A stretch of DNA of 64,000 nt, taken from contig NZ_CABPSK010000002.1 in assembly GCF_902459645.1 (NCBI RefSeq), positions 682,001 to 746,000 of the forward strand. The letters are read 5' to 3'. How positions within the stretch are numbered: the first letter of the stretch is position 1; each line of letters starts with the position of its first letter. This DNA comes from Pandoraea pneumonica. GTDB taxonomy: Bacteria; Pseudomonadota; Gammaproteobacteria; Burkholderiales; Burkholderiaceae. The notes under the pieces are model-generated. The model had not been told where the DNA came from. It saw only the letters and a list, made by a program, of their open reading frames with translations, and did no database searches. The translations under genes and the position numbers were made by a program. Positions 8,161-17,597 of this stretch are shown piece after piece.

Positions 8161-9908
8161 GTCTTGCGCGTACCGAGCTCTCCGATCACATCGACTTCTC
8201 GTCAGGGTCTTCTTCGATGCCGCTTTCGTCGTCTTCTCCCGTCGCTCGAACGACCCCCGCAAAGTCGGTGCTGAGCGTCGAAAACCTCACGCTGACGATT
8301 GGTCAGGGTGGCCGTGAGATCGTCTCCGACGTGTCGTTCGACATCGCGCCCGGCGAGATTGTCGGCATCGTGGGCGAGTCGGGCAGCGGCAAGACGCAGG
8401 CGGCGCGTGCCGTGCTGCGCCTGAACCCCGAGCCGGTGGTGCGGGCAGGCGGGCGCATCGTGTTCGCGGGCGAAGACATGGCGTCCGCCAGCGTGAAGCG
8501 GTTGCGTGAATTGCGCGGCGGCAGCATCGGAATGGTGTTTCAGGAGCCGATGACTTCGCTCAATCCGTCGATGACCATCGGGCGGCAACTGGGCGAAGCG
8601 CTGCGTTTGCATCGGCCTAAGATGTCGGCGGCCGAGCGTAACGAGCGCATTCTCGACATGCTGCATCGCATCGGCATGCGTGACCCCAAGGGCGCGCTCA
8701 GCGCTTGGCCGCATGAGTTTTCGGGCGGGATGCGTCAGCGCATCATGCTCGCGTCGGTGATGCTGCTGGCCCCCGCGCTACTCATTGCCGACGAGCCGAC
8801 CACTGCGCTCGACGCATTGGTTCAGCGCGACGTGCTCGAACTGCTGGTCTCGCTTACCCGCGAACACGACACGGCGGTGCTGATGATCAGCCACGACCTG
8901 CCGATGGTGGCCCGCTACACCGAGCGCATGGTGGTGATGGAGCGCGGCAAGGTGGTGGAGCGTGGGACGACCGCGCAAGTGCTGGCAGCGCCGCGCGAAC
9001 CGTACACACGCAAGCTGCTCATGGCGATGCCGCACCGGCTGCCCGCGCGCGAGCCGATCACGCTAGCCCCCGTGGTCGACGTGAAGGGGCTTTCCGTCGA
9101 ATACGCGGGCCATCAGCGGCTCTTTGCTAAAGCGCAACGCAAGCAGGCGTTGAAAGACGTGAGCGTTCATGTCCGCCCGGGCGAAGTAGTTGCCGTGGTC
9201 GGCGCCTCAGGGTCCGGCAAGACGACGCTGGGCCGCACGATTGCCGGACTGATCAAGCCGTCGGGCGGCGAGATTCTGTTCGATGGCCGCGCCATTCATC
9301 GGTCCGACGCCGCATGGCGTGAGTACCGCCTGAACTGCCAGATGGTGTTTCAAGACCCAAGCGCGTCGCTCAATCCCAGAATGACCGTGCGTCAGTTGGT
9401 GGGCGAAGGGCTGCGTCACGTCTCGGGCCTGTCGCGCGCGGACGTGCAAAGCCGTGTCGACGAAGTTCTGACGGAAGTCGGGCTGGAACCGGCGCACGGG
9501 ACGCGCCTGCCGCATGAACTCTCCGGCGGACAGCGCCAGCGCGTGGCGATTGCCCGTGCCATCGTGCGGCGTCCGTCGTTCGTGATTGCCGACGAGCCCG
9601 TCTCGGCGCTCGACGTCACGGTGCGTGCGCAGGTGCTGGAGGTCTTCGCCAAGCTCCAGCGCAGTCACGGCTTCTCGTGTCTGTTCATCAGTCACGATCT
9701 GGGCGTGGTGGAGCAGTTGGCCGACCGGGTCATCGTGATGCGCGATGGGGCGATCGTCGAGCAGGGAACGCGCGACGAGGTGTTCGATTCGCCCCGGCAC
9801 GAATACACTCGCGAGTTGCTGCGCGCGATCCCGATGCTTACGCCCACGTCCGGTGGGGGTGTCGCGCTGCGTCAGCGTTCGTGTGGACCGGAGACATCGA
9901 CATCGTGA
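8157..9908 (+). CDS. ABC transporter ATP-binding protein with two fused nucleotide-binding domains (DppD-DppF type)
   Basis: This 583-residue protein carries two complete ABC ATPase domains in one chain. The first has Walker A GESGSGKTQ, signature FSGGMRQR and Walker B LLIADEPTTALD. The second has GASGSGKTT, LSGGQRQR and VIADEPVSALD. Peptide importers usually encode these halves as separate DppD and DppF proteins; fused forms also occur (YejF, GsiA). ATG 8157 was chosen because it forms an ATGA overlap with the permease stop; longer readings extend into the permease gene. It would energise uptake through the two permeases. Confidence 0.93.
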   Translation: MSLARTELSDHIDFSSGSSSMPLSSSSPVARTTPAKSVLSVENLTLTIGQGGREIVSDVSFDIAPGEIVGIVGESGSGKTQAARAVLRLNPEPVVRAGGRIVFAGEDMASASVKRLRELRGGSIGMVFQEPMTSLNPSMTIGRQLGEALRLHRPKMSAAERNERILDMLHRIGMRDPKGALSAWPHEFSGGMRQRIMLASVMLLAPALLIADEPTTALDALVQRDVLELLVSLTREHDTAVLMISHDLPMVARYTERMVVMERGKVVERGTTAQVLAAPREPYTRKLLMAMPHRLPAREPITLAPVVDVKGLSVEYAGHQRLFAKAQRKQALKDVSVHVRPGEVVAVVGASGSGKTTLGRTIAGLIKPSGGEILFDGRAIHRSDAAWREYRLNCQMVFQDPSASLNPRMTVRQLVGEGLRHVSGLSRADVQSRVDEVLTEVGLEPAHGTRLPHELSGGQRQRVAIARAIVRRPSFVIADEPVSALDVTVRAQVLEVFAKLQRSHGFSCLFISHDLGVVEQLADRVIVMRDGAIVEQGTRDEVFDSPRHEYTRELLRAIPMLTPTSGGGVALRQRSCGPETSTS

Positions 9909-10591
9909 GTACCGAAAAAAGCGCACAAAACCTTGTGGACCGTATCGTCCAGGACATTCAGGCGGGCATTCTCACGCCCGGCAGTTGGCTCAAGCAAATC
10001 GACTTGCAGACGCGTTACGACGTCACCCGACTGGAGGTGCGTCGCGCGCTGGATCAACTGACGGTCATGCGCGTGACGGCCCATGTGCCGAACTGCGGCT
10101 ATCACATCGAGTCGATCGATGAGCAGCGGCTGTACGACATTCGAGAAATGCGCGTCATCGTCGAACTCGGGGCGGCCGCCGATCTGATCGATCACGTAAC
10201 ACCGGCCCAGATAGTCCGCCTGCGCGAGTTGGCGGCACAGTTCCACGCACTCACTTTCGACGGCACGGTGCTCGATATGCACCCCGTCAACGCCGAGTTT
10301 CACGGCTTGCTGTACTCGGCCTGCCAGAACAAGGAACTGCCCAAGCTGATTCTGGAACTGCGTACGCGCATGCCGTCGGTATTGGCCACGCAGAACCGCA
10401 CACGCGCGCGTATCGAAGCCTCGGCGCTGGAACACTTCGCCATCGTCGATGCCGTCGAAGCGCGCGATCTCAAAGCCTTGCAACGCGTCATCGCCGCGCA
10501 CGTGCGGCAACCGGCCACACCAGCCAAGTCCGCCAGTGCCGGTAAGTCGTGCAGCACCGTCAAAACCAAGTCGTCCGGGGGAAAGAAATGA
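9905..10591 (+). CDS. GntR family transcriptional regulator (FCD/FadR-type)
   Basis: The protein has 228 residues from GTG 9905, which overlaps the ATPase stop as GTGA. The N-terminal winged helix-turn-helix (IVQDIQAGILTPGSWLKQIDLQTRYDVTRLEVRRALDQL) is GntR-like. The C-terminal all-helical part (REMRVIVELGAAADLIDH ... NAEFHGLLYSACQN) resembles the FCD ligand-binding domain. It is embedded between the ATPase and binding-protein genes of the importer, with four-base overlaps on both sides, so it most likely controls this operon in response to the transported compound. The palindromes at 4203-4235 are its candidate operator. Confidence 0.88.
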   Translation: MSTEKSAQNLVDRIVQDIQAGILTPGSWLKQIDLQTRYDVTRLEVRRALDQLTVMRVTAHVPNCGYHIESIDEQRLYDIREMRVIVELGAAADLIDHVTPAQIVRLRELAAQFHALTFDGTVLDMHPVNAEFHGLLYSACQNKELPKLILELRTRMPSVLATQNRTRARIEASALEHFAIVDAVEARDLKALQRVIAAHVRQPATPAKSASAGKSCSTVKTKSSGGKK

Positions 10592-12189
10592 GTGATCGTT
10601 TGTTGTCTGGCTGGCAGGTAATTAGCAACATTCCGGGCGTGCGCGCCGTGGGGGCGATGGCACTGGCCGGTGCGTTGTGTCTGCCGGGCATGGCTGTCGC
10701 GCAGACACAAACGCTCAACGTTGCGCTGGCGGCCGACATCCGCTCGACGGACCCCGGCGTGAATCGCGACGACATGACCGACGCCGTGGTGTTGCACGTG
10801 GTCGAAGGGCTGGTCGGCTATCGCGAGAACGGCACGGTCGCGCCGTTGCTGGCCGAGTCGGTCGATGTCTCCAAAGACGGCATGACGTACACGTTCAAGC
10901 TGCGTCGCGACGTGCACTTCCACAACGGCGCAGCGCTCACGTCTGCCGATGTGCTCTGGAGTTGGCAGCGCTATACCAATCCGAAGACGGGTTGGGCGTG
11001 TCTGGATGAGTTCGATGGCCGCAAGGGGTTGAAGGTGACGAAGGTCAGTGCGCCGGACGCATACACCGTGGTCATGCAACTCAACCGCCCCGCCAGTCTG
11101 TTTCTCGATACGCTGGCGCGCACGTATTGCGGCATGACGGCCGTCATCAACAAAGCCTCGGTGAAGCCCGACGGCACGTGGGACAAACCCATCGGCACCG
11201 GGCCGTTCAAGCTGACGGAGTGGAAGCGCGGCGAGTACGTGCTGATGTCCGCCTATACCGGCTACAAGTCGCCGCCGGGCAATCGACCGGATGGCTATGT
11301 TGGCGCGAAGGCACCGCTGGTCGACACATTGAAGTTCGCCATCGTGCCCGATACCGCGAGCGCTAAGGCAGGGCTGCAATCGGGGGCGTTGTCGGTCGCC
11401 CGCGTAGCACCTTCGGACGTGGTGGAGCTTCAGGCCGACAAGCGGCTGAAGATCATCGTCGGTCAGTTGGCGTCGAAGAACGCGCTGCTGATCCAGACGC
11501 GCGATCCGGTCGTCGGCAATCAGAAGCTGCGTCAGGCCATCGCCGCCTCGCTCGATATTCCGCAGATCGCCGAGGCGATTTCAGAGGGCCACGGCGGGCC
11601 GAATTCATCGGCGGTGCCGACGACGTCGTCGTATTACGACGCGACACAGAAGAAGGGCTACACCTACGATCCGGCGCTGGCCAAACGTCTGCTGAAAGAG
11701 GCAGGCTACAAGGGCCAGAAGATCGTGATCTTCGCTAACAAGCGTGTGAATGTGCCGAGCTACACCATTGCCGTGATCGCGCAGGCCATGATGCAGGCCG
11801 TGGGCATCAACGCGGTGATCGAAGTGCTGGAGTGGACGACGCAACTGGATCGCTATTACAGCGGCGCGTATCAAATCAGCTCGTTCTCGTATTCGTCGCG
11901 CATCGATCCGGCGTTGAGTTACGAGCAATTCTCGGGCGACAAGACGAAGCAGCCGCAGAAGGTCTGGGATGATCCGCGCGCGCTGACGTTGATCGATCAG
12001 AGCCGAGAGGAAGCCGACCCGGTCAAGCGGCAGGCGATGTTCGATCAACTGCACACGATGATGCTCGATCAGGTACCGCTGATTCTGCTGAGCAACGGGA
12101 TGGAGCCTTGGGCCGTAGGCCGCAAGGTGGAAGGCTTCTCGGCTTGGGAGGGCAAGCCGCGCCTGTGGCAGACGCGACTCGCGAAATAA
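10588..12189 (+). CDS. ABC transporter substrate-binding protein, DppA/OppA type (SBP family 5)
   Basis: The 533-residue periplasmic binding protein has an N-terminal signal sequence of about 38 residues ending AVAQT. It has the family-5 hallmarks RSTDPGVNRDD, VVEGLVGY, FKLRRDVHFHNGAALTSADV and the later IGTGPFKL. ATG 10588 is preceded by GGGGGAAAG and overlaps the GntR stop as ATGA. It is last in the operon, followed by a hairpin that serves mainly the opposing porin gene. Its ligand is presumably the peptide or N-acyl compound handled by the two hydrolases of the operon. Confidence 0.92.
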   Translation: MSDRLLSGWQVISNIPGVRAVGAMALAGALCLPGMAVAQTQTLNVALAADIRSTDPGVNRDDMTDAVVLHVVEGLVGYRENGTVAPLLAESVDVSKDGMTYTFKLRRDVHFHNGAALTSADVLWSWQRYTNPKTGWACLDEFDGRKGLKVTKVSAPDAYTVVMQLNRPASLFLDTLARTYCGMTAVINKASVKPDGTWDKPIGTGPFKLTEWKRGEYVLMSAYTGYKSPPGNRPDGYVGAKAPLVDTLKFAIVPDTASAKAGLQSGALSVARVAPSDVVELQADKRLKIIVGQLASKNALLIQTRDPVVGNQKLRQAIAASLDIPQIAEAISEGHGGPNSSAVPTTSSYYDATQKKGYTYDPALAKRLLKEAGYKGQKIVIFANKRVNVPSYTIAVIAQAMMQAVGINAVIEVLEWTTQLDRYYSGAYQISSFSYSSRIDPALSYEQFSGDKTKQPQKVWDDPRALTLIDQSREEADPVKRQAMFDQLHTMMLDQVPLILLSNGMEPWAVGRKVEGFSAWEGKPRLWQTRLAK

Positions 12190-12250
12190 AAAAAGGCGAC
12201 GGCCCGGCGTGCGCATTTGGCGGTACCCCCCGCCGTTGCCAGGCCGTCGC
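12188..12250 (-). terminator. intrinsic terminator of the minus-strand porin gene
   Basis: A near-perfect 12-bp stem (GCGACGGCCCGG at 12196-12207 with CCAGGCCGTCGC at 12239-12250) is followed on the minus strand by a run of seven T (12194-12188). It begins 45 bases after the porin stop. The loop is long (about 30 bases) and partly self-complementary. The plus-strand side lacks a T-run, so termination of the binding-protein gene here would be weaker. Confidence 0.75.
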
Positions 12251-12294
12251 TTGAGGAAAACGTCAGCGAGACGTTCGAGACATTTTTAGCGCGA

Positions 12295-13380
12295 TCAGAA
12301 GCGGTGCTGGATACCGGCGGTCACGCCGACTTGGTTGTCGGCCGCACCGGTCAGGTCACGCGACAGGCTGACCTTCTGGCCGTGCTTCGCAAATGCGTAG
12401 CCGCCCGAGAGGTACAACGAGGTGCGCTTGGACATCGCGTATTGCGCACGCAGCGAGATCAGCGTCGGATCGGCGTCGCCCGCGTCCTTGATGTCCTGAT
12501 GGTAGATCGCGGCATACAGCGTGAACGCCGGGGTGAAGTCGTACGAACCGCCCAGCCAGTACATATCGCTGCGCAGCGACGCCGTGCCTGCCGTGATGAA
12601 CGTCTTCTTGTAGTTGCGATACCCGGCCATGATCTTCGCGGGGCCAAAGCTGTAGCTCGCGCCTGCGTGAATGCCCTGAATGTAATCGGTCGTGTCGGCG
12701 GGGCTCGCGCTCGTGCCTGCGCCGTTCTGGCGGTCGTACGTGGCAACGACTGCGAACGGGCCGTTTTCGTAGCCGATGCCGAAGTCGTACTTCGAGCTCG
12801 TCTTCATGCTGCCCGGCACGTTGCCGAAGCCGTACATGGCGCCGAGCTTCAGGCCGTTGAATTCGCCGTCGTAGCGAACGGCGTTGGCCGAACGCGAGAA
12901 CAGACCGTCTTTACGGCCGCCCGTGGCCGTGGAGCTGGTGGCCCACGAATAGTTCGGTGCGTAACCCATCGGGTCGAACGGGAGCATGAAGTCGTACGTG
13001 GTGGTGAACGTACGGCCGAGGGTGACTTGTCCCCACTTCTTGTGCGCGAGACCGACAGTGGCGCGGCGATCGAAGATGGCGCCGGGGCCGTCGTCGAACT
13101 GCCCGTTGGCCACGTTGATACCGCTTTCCAACTGGAACACCGCCTTGAGGTCGCCGCCGAGGTCTTCGCTGCCCTTGAAGCCGAAGCGCGACGTGTTCTT
13201 GCCGCCGGACACCGCACGCGCGGCGCCGCCGTTATCGCTGGCGTGGTTCACGTATTCCACGCCGGCGTCGACGATCCCGTAAATCGTCACGTTCGATTGC
13301 GCGTGCGCCTGGCCGGCCAGCGCCGCGCCCAGCACACCGAGTGCCGTCGTCGCGGCCAGACCGATACTGCTTCGTTTCAT
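12295..13380 (-). CDS. Gram-negative trimeric porin (OmpC/Omp32-like)
   Basis: The 361-residue outer-membrane porin has a 27-residue signal peptide ending QAHA before QSNVTIYGIVDAGVEYV. It carries the conserved SRFGFKGSEDLGGDLKAVF segment and ends in IQHRF with the terminal Phe. It is distinct from the porin at 396 (different loops; the YGIVD and GSEDLGG cores are shared). GAGGAG precedes the ATG. It lies between the peptide importer and the Fbp-type importer and could supply either with substrate across the outer membrane, but this is only positional inference. Confidence 0.93.
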   Translation of the reverse strand: MKRSSIGLAATTALGVLGAALAGQAHAQSNVTIYGIVDAGVEYVNHASDNGGAARAVSGGKNTSRFGFKGSEDLGGDLKAVFQLESGINVANGQFDDGPGAIFDRRATVGLAHKKWGQVTLGRTFTTTYDFMLPFDPMGYAPNYSWATSSTATGGRKDGLFSRSANAVRYDGEFNGLKLGAMYGFGNVPGSMKTSSKYDFGIGYENGPFAVVATYDRQNGAGTSASPADTTDYIQGIHAGASYSFGPAKIMAGYRNYKKTFITAGTASLRSDMYWLGGSYDFTPAFTLYAAIYHQDIKDAGDADPTLISLRAQYAMSKRTSLYLSGGYAFAKHGQKVSLSRDLTGAADNQVGVTAGIQHRF

Positions 13381-13461
13381 TGTTGTCTCCTCTTTCTTCT
13401 GTTTCTCTTGGGGTTGCGCGGGAGAGCGCCCGCGCGTCGCTTGGGGTGAACTCGAGTGGGC

Positions 13462-14532
13462 TTACGCGTTCGATTGCGCGAATGCCCAGCAGTCGTTGGC
13501 GGGGAATTCGACCCAGTGGTGGCCGGGGTCGCGTGGCACGTGACCGAATGCGCGGAAGCGCAGCGCGCCGCAATGGAACAGGTATTCCCAGCGGTCGCCC
13601 AGATACATCGACGTGACGAGTTGCGCGCCCACGCGGTTGTGACCGGGGCCGTCGGCGACTTGCACGCGCTCAAGGCGAATCACCGCTTGTGCGTCCTGAC
13701 CCGGCGCCAGCGTGTCGCGTGCGCGTGCCTGCAAGGAGAAACCGTCGCCCGCGAGCGTGACGAATTCGCCGTCGATGGCGCTCACGGTCGCGTCGATGCG
13801 GTTGTTGCTGCCCATGAATTCCGCCGTGTAAAGCGAGCGCGGCGAGCCGTAGAGTTCGGCCGGGGTGCCTTCCTGTTCGATGCGTCCGTTGCGCAGCAGC
13901 AGAATGCGATCGGACATCGCCATCGCTTCGGTCTGATCGTGCGTCACGCACAGGGCCGAAAGCCCCAGCGAGACGATCAGTTCACGCAGCCACGCGCGGG
14001 CTTCTTCGCGCAGCTTGGCGTCGAGATTCGACAGCGGCTCGTCGAGCAGAATGACCGGCGGGTTGTAGACGAGGGCGCGTGCGATGGCCACACGCTGCTG
14101 CTGGCCGCCCGACAACTGGAACGGGAAGCGCTCAGCAAGATGACCGAGACCGAGTTGGTCGAGCGCGCTTTGCACGCGCTCGCGGCGCTCGGCGGCACCC
14201 ACTTTGCGCAGCTTCAAGCCATAGCCGACGTTGTCGGCCACCGTGCGGTGCGGCCAGAGGGCATACGACTGAAACACGAGACCGAGCGAGCGTTGTTCGA
14301 CGGGGCAATCGATGCCCTTTTCGCCGTCGAAGAAGACTTGATCGTCGAGCGCGATGCGACCATCCGACGGTTGTTCGAGACCGGCGACGGCACGCAGGAG
14401 CGTGGTCTTGCCGCTGCCCGATGCGCCGAGCAGACAGACGACTTCGCCAGCTTTGAGTTCGAAAGACACGCCCTTGAGAATGGGGTTGGTGCCGTAGCTC
14501 AGAAAGAGGTTGTCGACGACGAGCTTATCCAT
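13462..14532 (-). CDS. ABC transporter ATP-binding protein (FbpC/PotA/CysA family)
   Basis: This 356-residue ATPase has Walker A GASGSGKTT (residues 36-44), signature LSGGQQQR, Walker B VILLDEPLSNLD and the H-loop THDQTEA. The C-terminal third is a TOBE/OB-fold regulatory domain. This architecture is used by importers of ferric iron, phosphonates, sulfate, polyamines and phosphoglycerate. Its start overlaps the permease stop by eight bases, making it the last gene of a binding protein-permease-ATPase set on the minus strand. Confidence 0.92.
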   Translation of the reverse strand: MDKLVVDNLFLSYGTNPILKGVSFELKAGEVVCLLGASGSGKTTLLRAVAGLEQPSDGRIALDDQVFFDGEKGIDCPVEQRSLGLVFQSYALWPHRTVADNVGYGLKLRKVGAAERRERVQSALDQLGLGHLAERFPFQLSGGQQQRVAIARALVYNPPVILLDEPLSNLDAKLREEARAWLRELIVSLGLSALCVTHDQTEAMAMSDRILLLRNGRIEQEGTPAELYGSPRSLYTAEFMGSNNRIDATVSAIDGEFVTLAGDGFSLQARARDTLAPGQDAQAVIRLERVQVADGPGHNRVGAQLVTSMYLGDRWEYLFHCGALRFRAFGHVPRDPGHHWVEFPANDCWAFAQSNA

Positions 14533-16288
14533 GCAATTTGACTCCGAAGCGCAACGCCACGCCCAGACCGGCGCCGACCATCGCGATGTTGATGACAGAG
14601 AGCGCGGCCACTTGATCGACCGCGCCGGTCGCCCACAGCGACACCAGCAGCGAACCGATCACTTCGGTACCCGGGGAGAGCAGATACACCGCAGTGGAGT
14701 ACTCGCGCTCGAAGATCATGAAAATGAGCAGCCAGGCAGCGAGCAGGCCGAAGCGCACGAGCGGCAGGGTGACGTCGAGGCTCACGCGGCTGCGCGTGCC
14801 GCCAACGCTGCGCCCGGCTTCTTCCAACTCGGGGCCGACTTGCAACAGCGCGCTCTGGATGAGCCGCATGCCGTAGGCGAGCCACACCACCGTGTAGGCC
14901 ACCCAGATGCTCCACATCGAGTTCTTGAGTTCCTTCAAGCCCGGCACGAACAGGAAGATCCACAGGAACGCCAGACCCGCCAGCAGACCCGGCACGGCGC
15001 GCGGCAGCAGCACGAGATAGTCGAGCAGCTTGGCTGCCCAATCGTTGCGGCGATGACCCGCGAAGGCCACGAGCGAATAGAAGCCCACGGCCATTGCGCC
15101 GCCGATCACGCCGATACCCAGCGTGTTGAGAATGGCGCGCACGAGGTTGTCTTGTTCGAACAACTCTTCGAAGTTGGCGAGCGTGAGCACTTCGCTCAAT
15201 GCGACGCCTTCGCCCCAGTGCGTGACAAACGAGCGCAGCACGATGCCTGAGATCGGCACGACCACCGTCACGAGCAGCCACGCGACGACGGTACCCAGCG
15301 CAATCCAGCGCCACACGCCCAGCGGCAGCACGGTTTGACGCCCGGCCTTGCCCTTGACCGTGACGAACTTGTTGGCGCGCTTGAGCAGGTGGCGTTGCAG
15401 CAGCACGAGCGGGAAAGTGATCGCGACGATGCACATCGCCACGGCCGCCATCAGGTGATATGAGGGCACGCCGAGCTTGTTGGTGAGCTTGTACAGATAG
15501 GTCGCCAGCACGAGGTGACCTTCCGGGTCGCCCAGCACGAGCGGCAGACCGAACACTTCGAAGCCGAGGAAGAACACCAGCACGCCCGCGAACAGCAGTG
15601 CAGGCATGGTCATCGGCAGGCTCACGTCGAGTGCGACGCGGAACGGGCGCGCACCGGCGACGCGGGCGGCTTCTTCCACGTCCGAGCCGAGGTTGCGCAG
15701 TGCAGCCGACGAGTAGAGATAAACGTGGGGCACATGCGTGAGGCCCACGATCACGGTGATCGCGAAGATCGAATAGACCGACCACGGTGCGTCCATGCCC
15801 GTGAGTTCGCGGAACCACACCGAGTAGAAGCCCACCGGGCCTGCGGCCACGACGTAGCCGAACGCGAGCACCATCGGCGAGACGAACACCGGCGTGAGCA
15901 GCAGCGGTTCGAGCCAGCGGCGGCCCGGCAGGTCGGTGCGCACCATCAGGAACGCGAGAATGCCGCCGAGCGGGATCGAGATGAACAGCATCCCGAACGC
16001 GATGATGAAAGAGTTCTTCACTGCCGACCAAAAATCGGGGTCGGTGAAGATGAAGCGATAACCGTCGATACCGAATGTGCGGCTCGCGTCGAAGAACGGC
16101 GCCGAGAGCAGGCTCTGCAAAACGATGAACGACAGCGGCAGCAGCACAGCAATTGTGAGCACCGCGATAACGAGCCAGCGCGAAGTGGCGGCGAGTGCGC
16201 GCCATGGCGACGCGACGAGATGGGGCACACCGCTGCGCGAACGCGCGGGCGGCACCGCAGAGCGGGAGTCGGTGGTAGACGACAGCAT
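14525..16288 (-). CDS. ABC transporter permease with two fused membrane domains (FbpB/AfuB-like)
   Basis: The 587-residue protein contains two consecutive binding-protein-dependent permease domains, each with several helices and an EAA-type loop (VEEAARVAGARPFRVALDVSLP and LEEAGRSVGGTRSRVSLDVTLP). It therefore replaces two separate permease subunits, as in ferric iron and 2-aminoethylphosphonate-type importers. Start placed at ATG 16288 because AGGGAGA lies six bases upstream; a longer reading from 16318 lacks a ribosome site. A strong hairpin separates it from the binding-protein gene, which probably lets the binding protein be made in excess. Confidence 0.9.
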   Translation of the reverse strand: MLSSTTDSRSAVPPARSRSGVPHLVASPWRALAATSRWLVIAVLTIAVLLPLSFIVLQSLLSAPFFDASRTFGIDGYRFIFTDPDFWSAVKNSFIIAFGMLFISIPLGGILAFLMVRTDLPGRRWLEPLLLTPVFVSPMVLAFGYVVAAGPVGFYSVWFRELTGMDAPWSVYSIFAITVIVGLTHVPHVYLYSSAALRNLGSDVEEAARVAGARPFRVALDVSLPMTMPALLFAGVLVFFLGFEVFGLPLVLGDPEGHLVLATYLYKLTNKLGVPSYHLMAAVAMCIVAITFPLVLLQRHLLKRANKFVTVKGKAGRQTVLPLGVWRWIALGTVVAWLLVTVVVPISGIVLRSFVTHWGEGVALSEVLTLANFEELFEQDNLVRAILNTLGIGVIGGAMAVGFYSLVAFAGHRRNDWAAKLLDYLVLLPRAVPGLLAGLAFLWIFLFVPGLKELKNSMWSIWVAYTVVWLAYGMRLIQSALLQVGPELEEAGRSVGGTRSRVSLDVTLPLVRFGLLAAWLLIFMIFEREYSTAVYLLSPGTEVIGSLLVSLWATGAVDQVAALSVINIAMVGAGLGVALRFGVKLHG

Positions 16289-16352
16289 GAAGGTCTCCCT
16301 GCGCCACGCAGGGCGCATATCAGGAATTAGGGGGAACAGTCCCTAGGGGAGA

Positions 16353-16376
16353 GGCGGGCCGCGTGCGCGGCCCGCC
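16353..16376 (-). other. strong intercistronic hairpin between binding-protein and permease genes
   Basis: GGCGGGCCGCG (16353-16363) is perfectly complementary to CGCGGCCCGCC (16366-16376). The G+C-only stem lies in the 138-base gap between the solute-binding protein gene and the permease gene. No T-run follows on the minus strand, so it is more likely an mRNA-stabilising or partial attenuation element than a terminator. In the E. coli mal operon, similar hairpins after periplasmic-binding-protein genes raise their level relative to the permeases. Confidence 0.6.
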
Positions 16377-16426
16377 GGCATTACTGGTGCATCAGGGGTG
16401 CATCAGAGTGAGTGCGCAGGGGGCGA

Positions 16427-17530
16427 TCAGCGCTTGATCGACTGCTGCCAGCGCTTCAGGAATTCGAGGCGCTTCGATTGATCGAGATAGACGAGCAGGC
16501 CTGCACCGATCGGAATCGGCTTGAGGGCGGCGCCCAGTTGCTGCGTGAGGTTCGCCATCGAGGTTTCGCCTTCCACATCGGCGCGAATCGAGAACAGGTT
16601 GGCCTGGTTCGCCAGCAGCGTTTGGCCGCGCTTCGAGAGCAGATAGTCGACCCACAGCTTGGCGGCGTTGACGTTCTTCGCCTTCTTCGAGATGGTGACC
16701 AGACGGCTCACGACTTGCGTGTAATCACGCGGGTAGACGTAACCGATGGACGGGTCTTTCTTCGCCTTGGCGAACGCGTACGAGCCGAGAATGTTGTAGC
16801 CGATCAGGTTCTCGCCCGACGAAATGCGCTCCATCATCGCGCCCGTGCTCGATTGCAGTTTGGGGTTGAGTGCGCCCATCGCGCCGACGAGTTCCCACGT
16901 CACTTCGGGGTTCACACGCGCGTCTTGCGTCAGGTAGTTGAAGCCCACGCCCGACTTTTCGATGTCGTAAGTCGTGACCTTGCCTTTGAACTTCGCCGGG
17001 TCGGATTGCAGCAGCTTGATGAGCTCGACGCGCGTTTGCGGCACTTGATCGGCGGGCAGAAGGCGCTTGTTGTAGACGATGGCGAGCGGCTCGTAAGTCG
17101 TACCGTAAGCCTGCTTCTGGTACTGCGCCCATTGCGGGATGTGCGTCGATTCGGGCGACTCGTAGCTTGCCATCGTGCCGTCGTTCACCAGCTTGACCTG
17201 AAGGTCCATGGCCGAGCTCCAGAGCACGTCGGCGCTGGTGCTGTTGGCGGCGTATTCGCTGATGTAGCGGTTGTACAGCTCGGTGCTGTTCATGTCGTTG
17301 TACTCGACCTTCACACCGTAGAGCGCCTCGAAGTCTTTGATGAGCGGGCGCACGAGGGCCGTGTCGGTCACCGAATACACGATCAGCTTGCCTTCTTTCT
17401 TCGCGCCGTCGATGGTGGCCTGATAGTTCGCCGGGTAGCCGGCGGGCACTTGGGCGTGAGCGGCGGGTAAGGCGCTCGCGAAGAGTGCAGCGGCGGCCAC
17501 GCAGGCGCCGAGCATTTGCGTTTGCTTCAT
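16427..17530 (-). CDS. ABC transporter substrate-binding protein (FbpA/AfuA-like, SBP family 1/6)
   Basis: This 367-residue periplasmic protein has a 26-residue signal peptide (MKQTQMLGACVAAAALF... ending AHA). The mature part begins with the type-II fold elements GKLIVYSVTDTALVRPLIKDFEALYGVKVEY, typical of ferric or phosphonate/phosphoglycerate binding proteins. GAGGAAGAC precedes ATG 17530; longer readings run into the intergenic region. It is divergent from the TctD-like response regulator, with 154 bases between starts. The ligand is not evident; no Fur-box-like sequence was seen, which argues mildly against iron. Confidence 0.88.
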   Translation of the reverse strand: MKQTQMLGACVAAAALFASALPAAHAQVPAGYPANYQATIDGAKKEGKLIVYSVTDTALVRPLIKDFEALYGVKVEYNDMNSTELYNRYISEYAANSTSADVLWSSAMDLQVKLVNDGTMASYESPESTHIPQWAQYQKQAYGTTYEPLAIVYNKRLLPADQVPQTRVELIKLLQSDPAKFKGKVTTYDIEKSGVGFNYLTQDARVNPEVTWELVGAMGALNPKLQSSTGAMMERISSGENLIGYNILGSYAFAKAKKDPSIGYVYPRDYTQVVSRLVTISKKAKNVNAAKLWVDYLLSKRGQTLLANQANLFSIRADVEGETSMANLTQQLGAALKPIPIGAGLLVYLDQSKRLEFLKRWQQSIKR

Positions 17531-17597
17531 GTCTTCCTCCAGAGACCCCTTGAACGGGGTTTGTCGTTTTCGCGTGGCGCATGGTAATTTGCCGAAA

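Noticed and set aside
14499-16307. 602-codon frame on the same strand as the fused permease, in another register
   Set aside because: Arg/Ala-rich translation without membrane segments; the alternate frame holds a clear permease with EAA loops.
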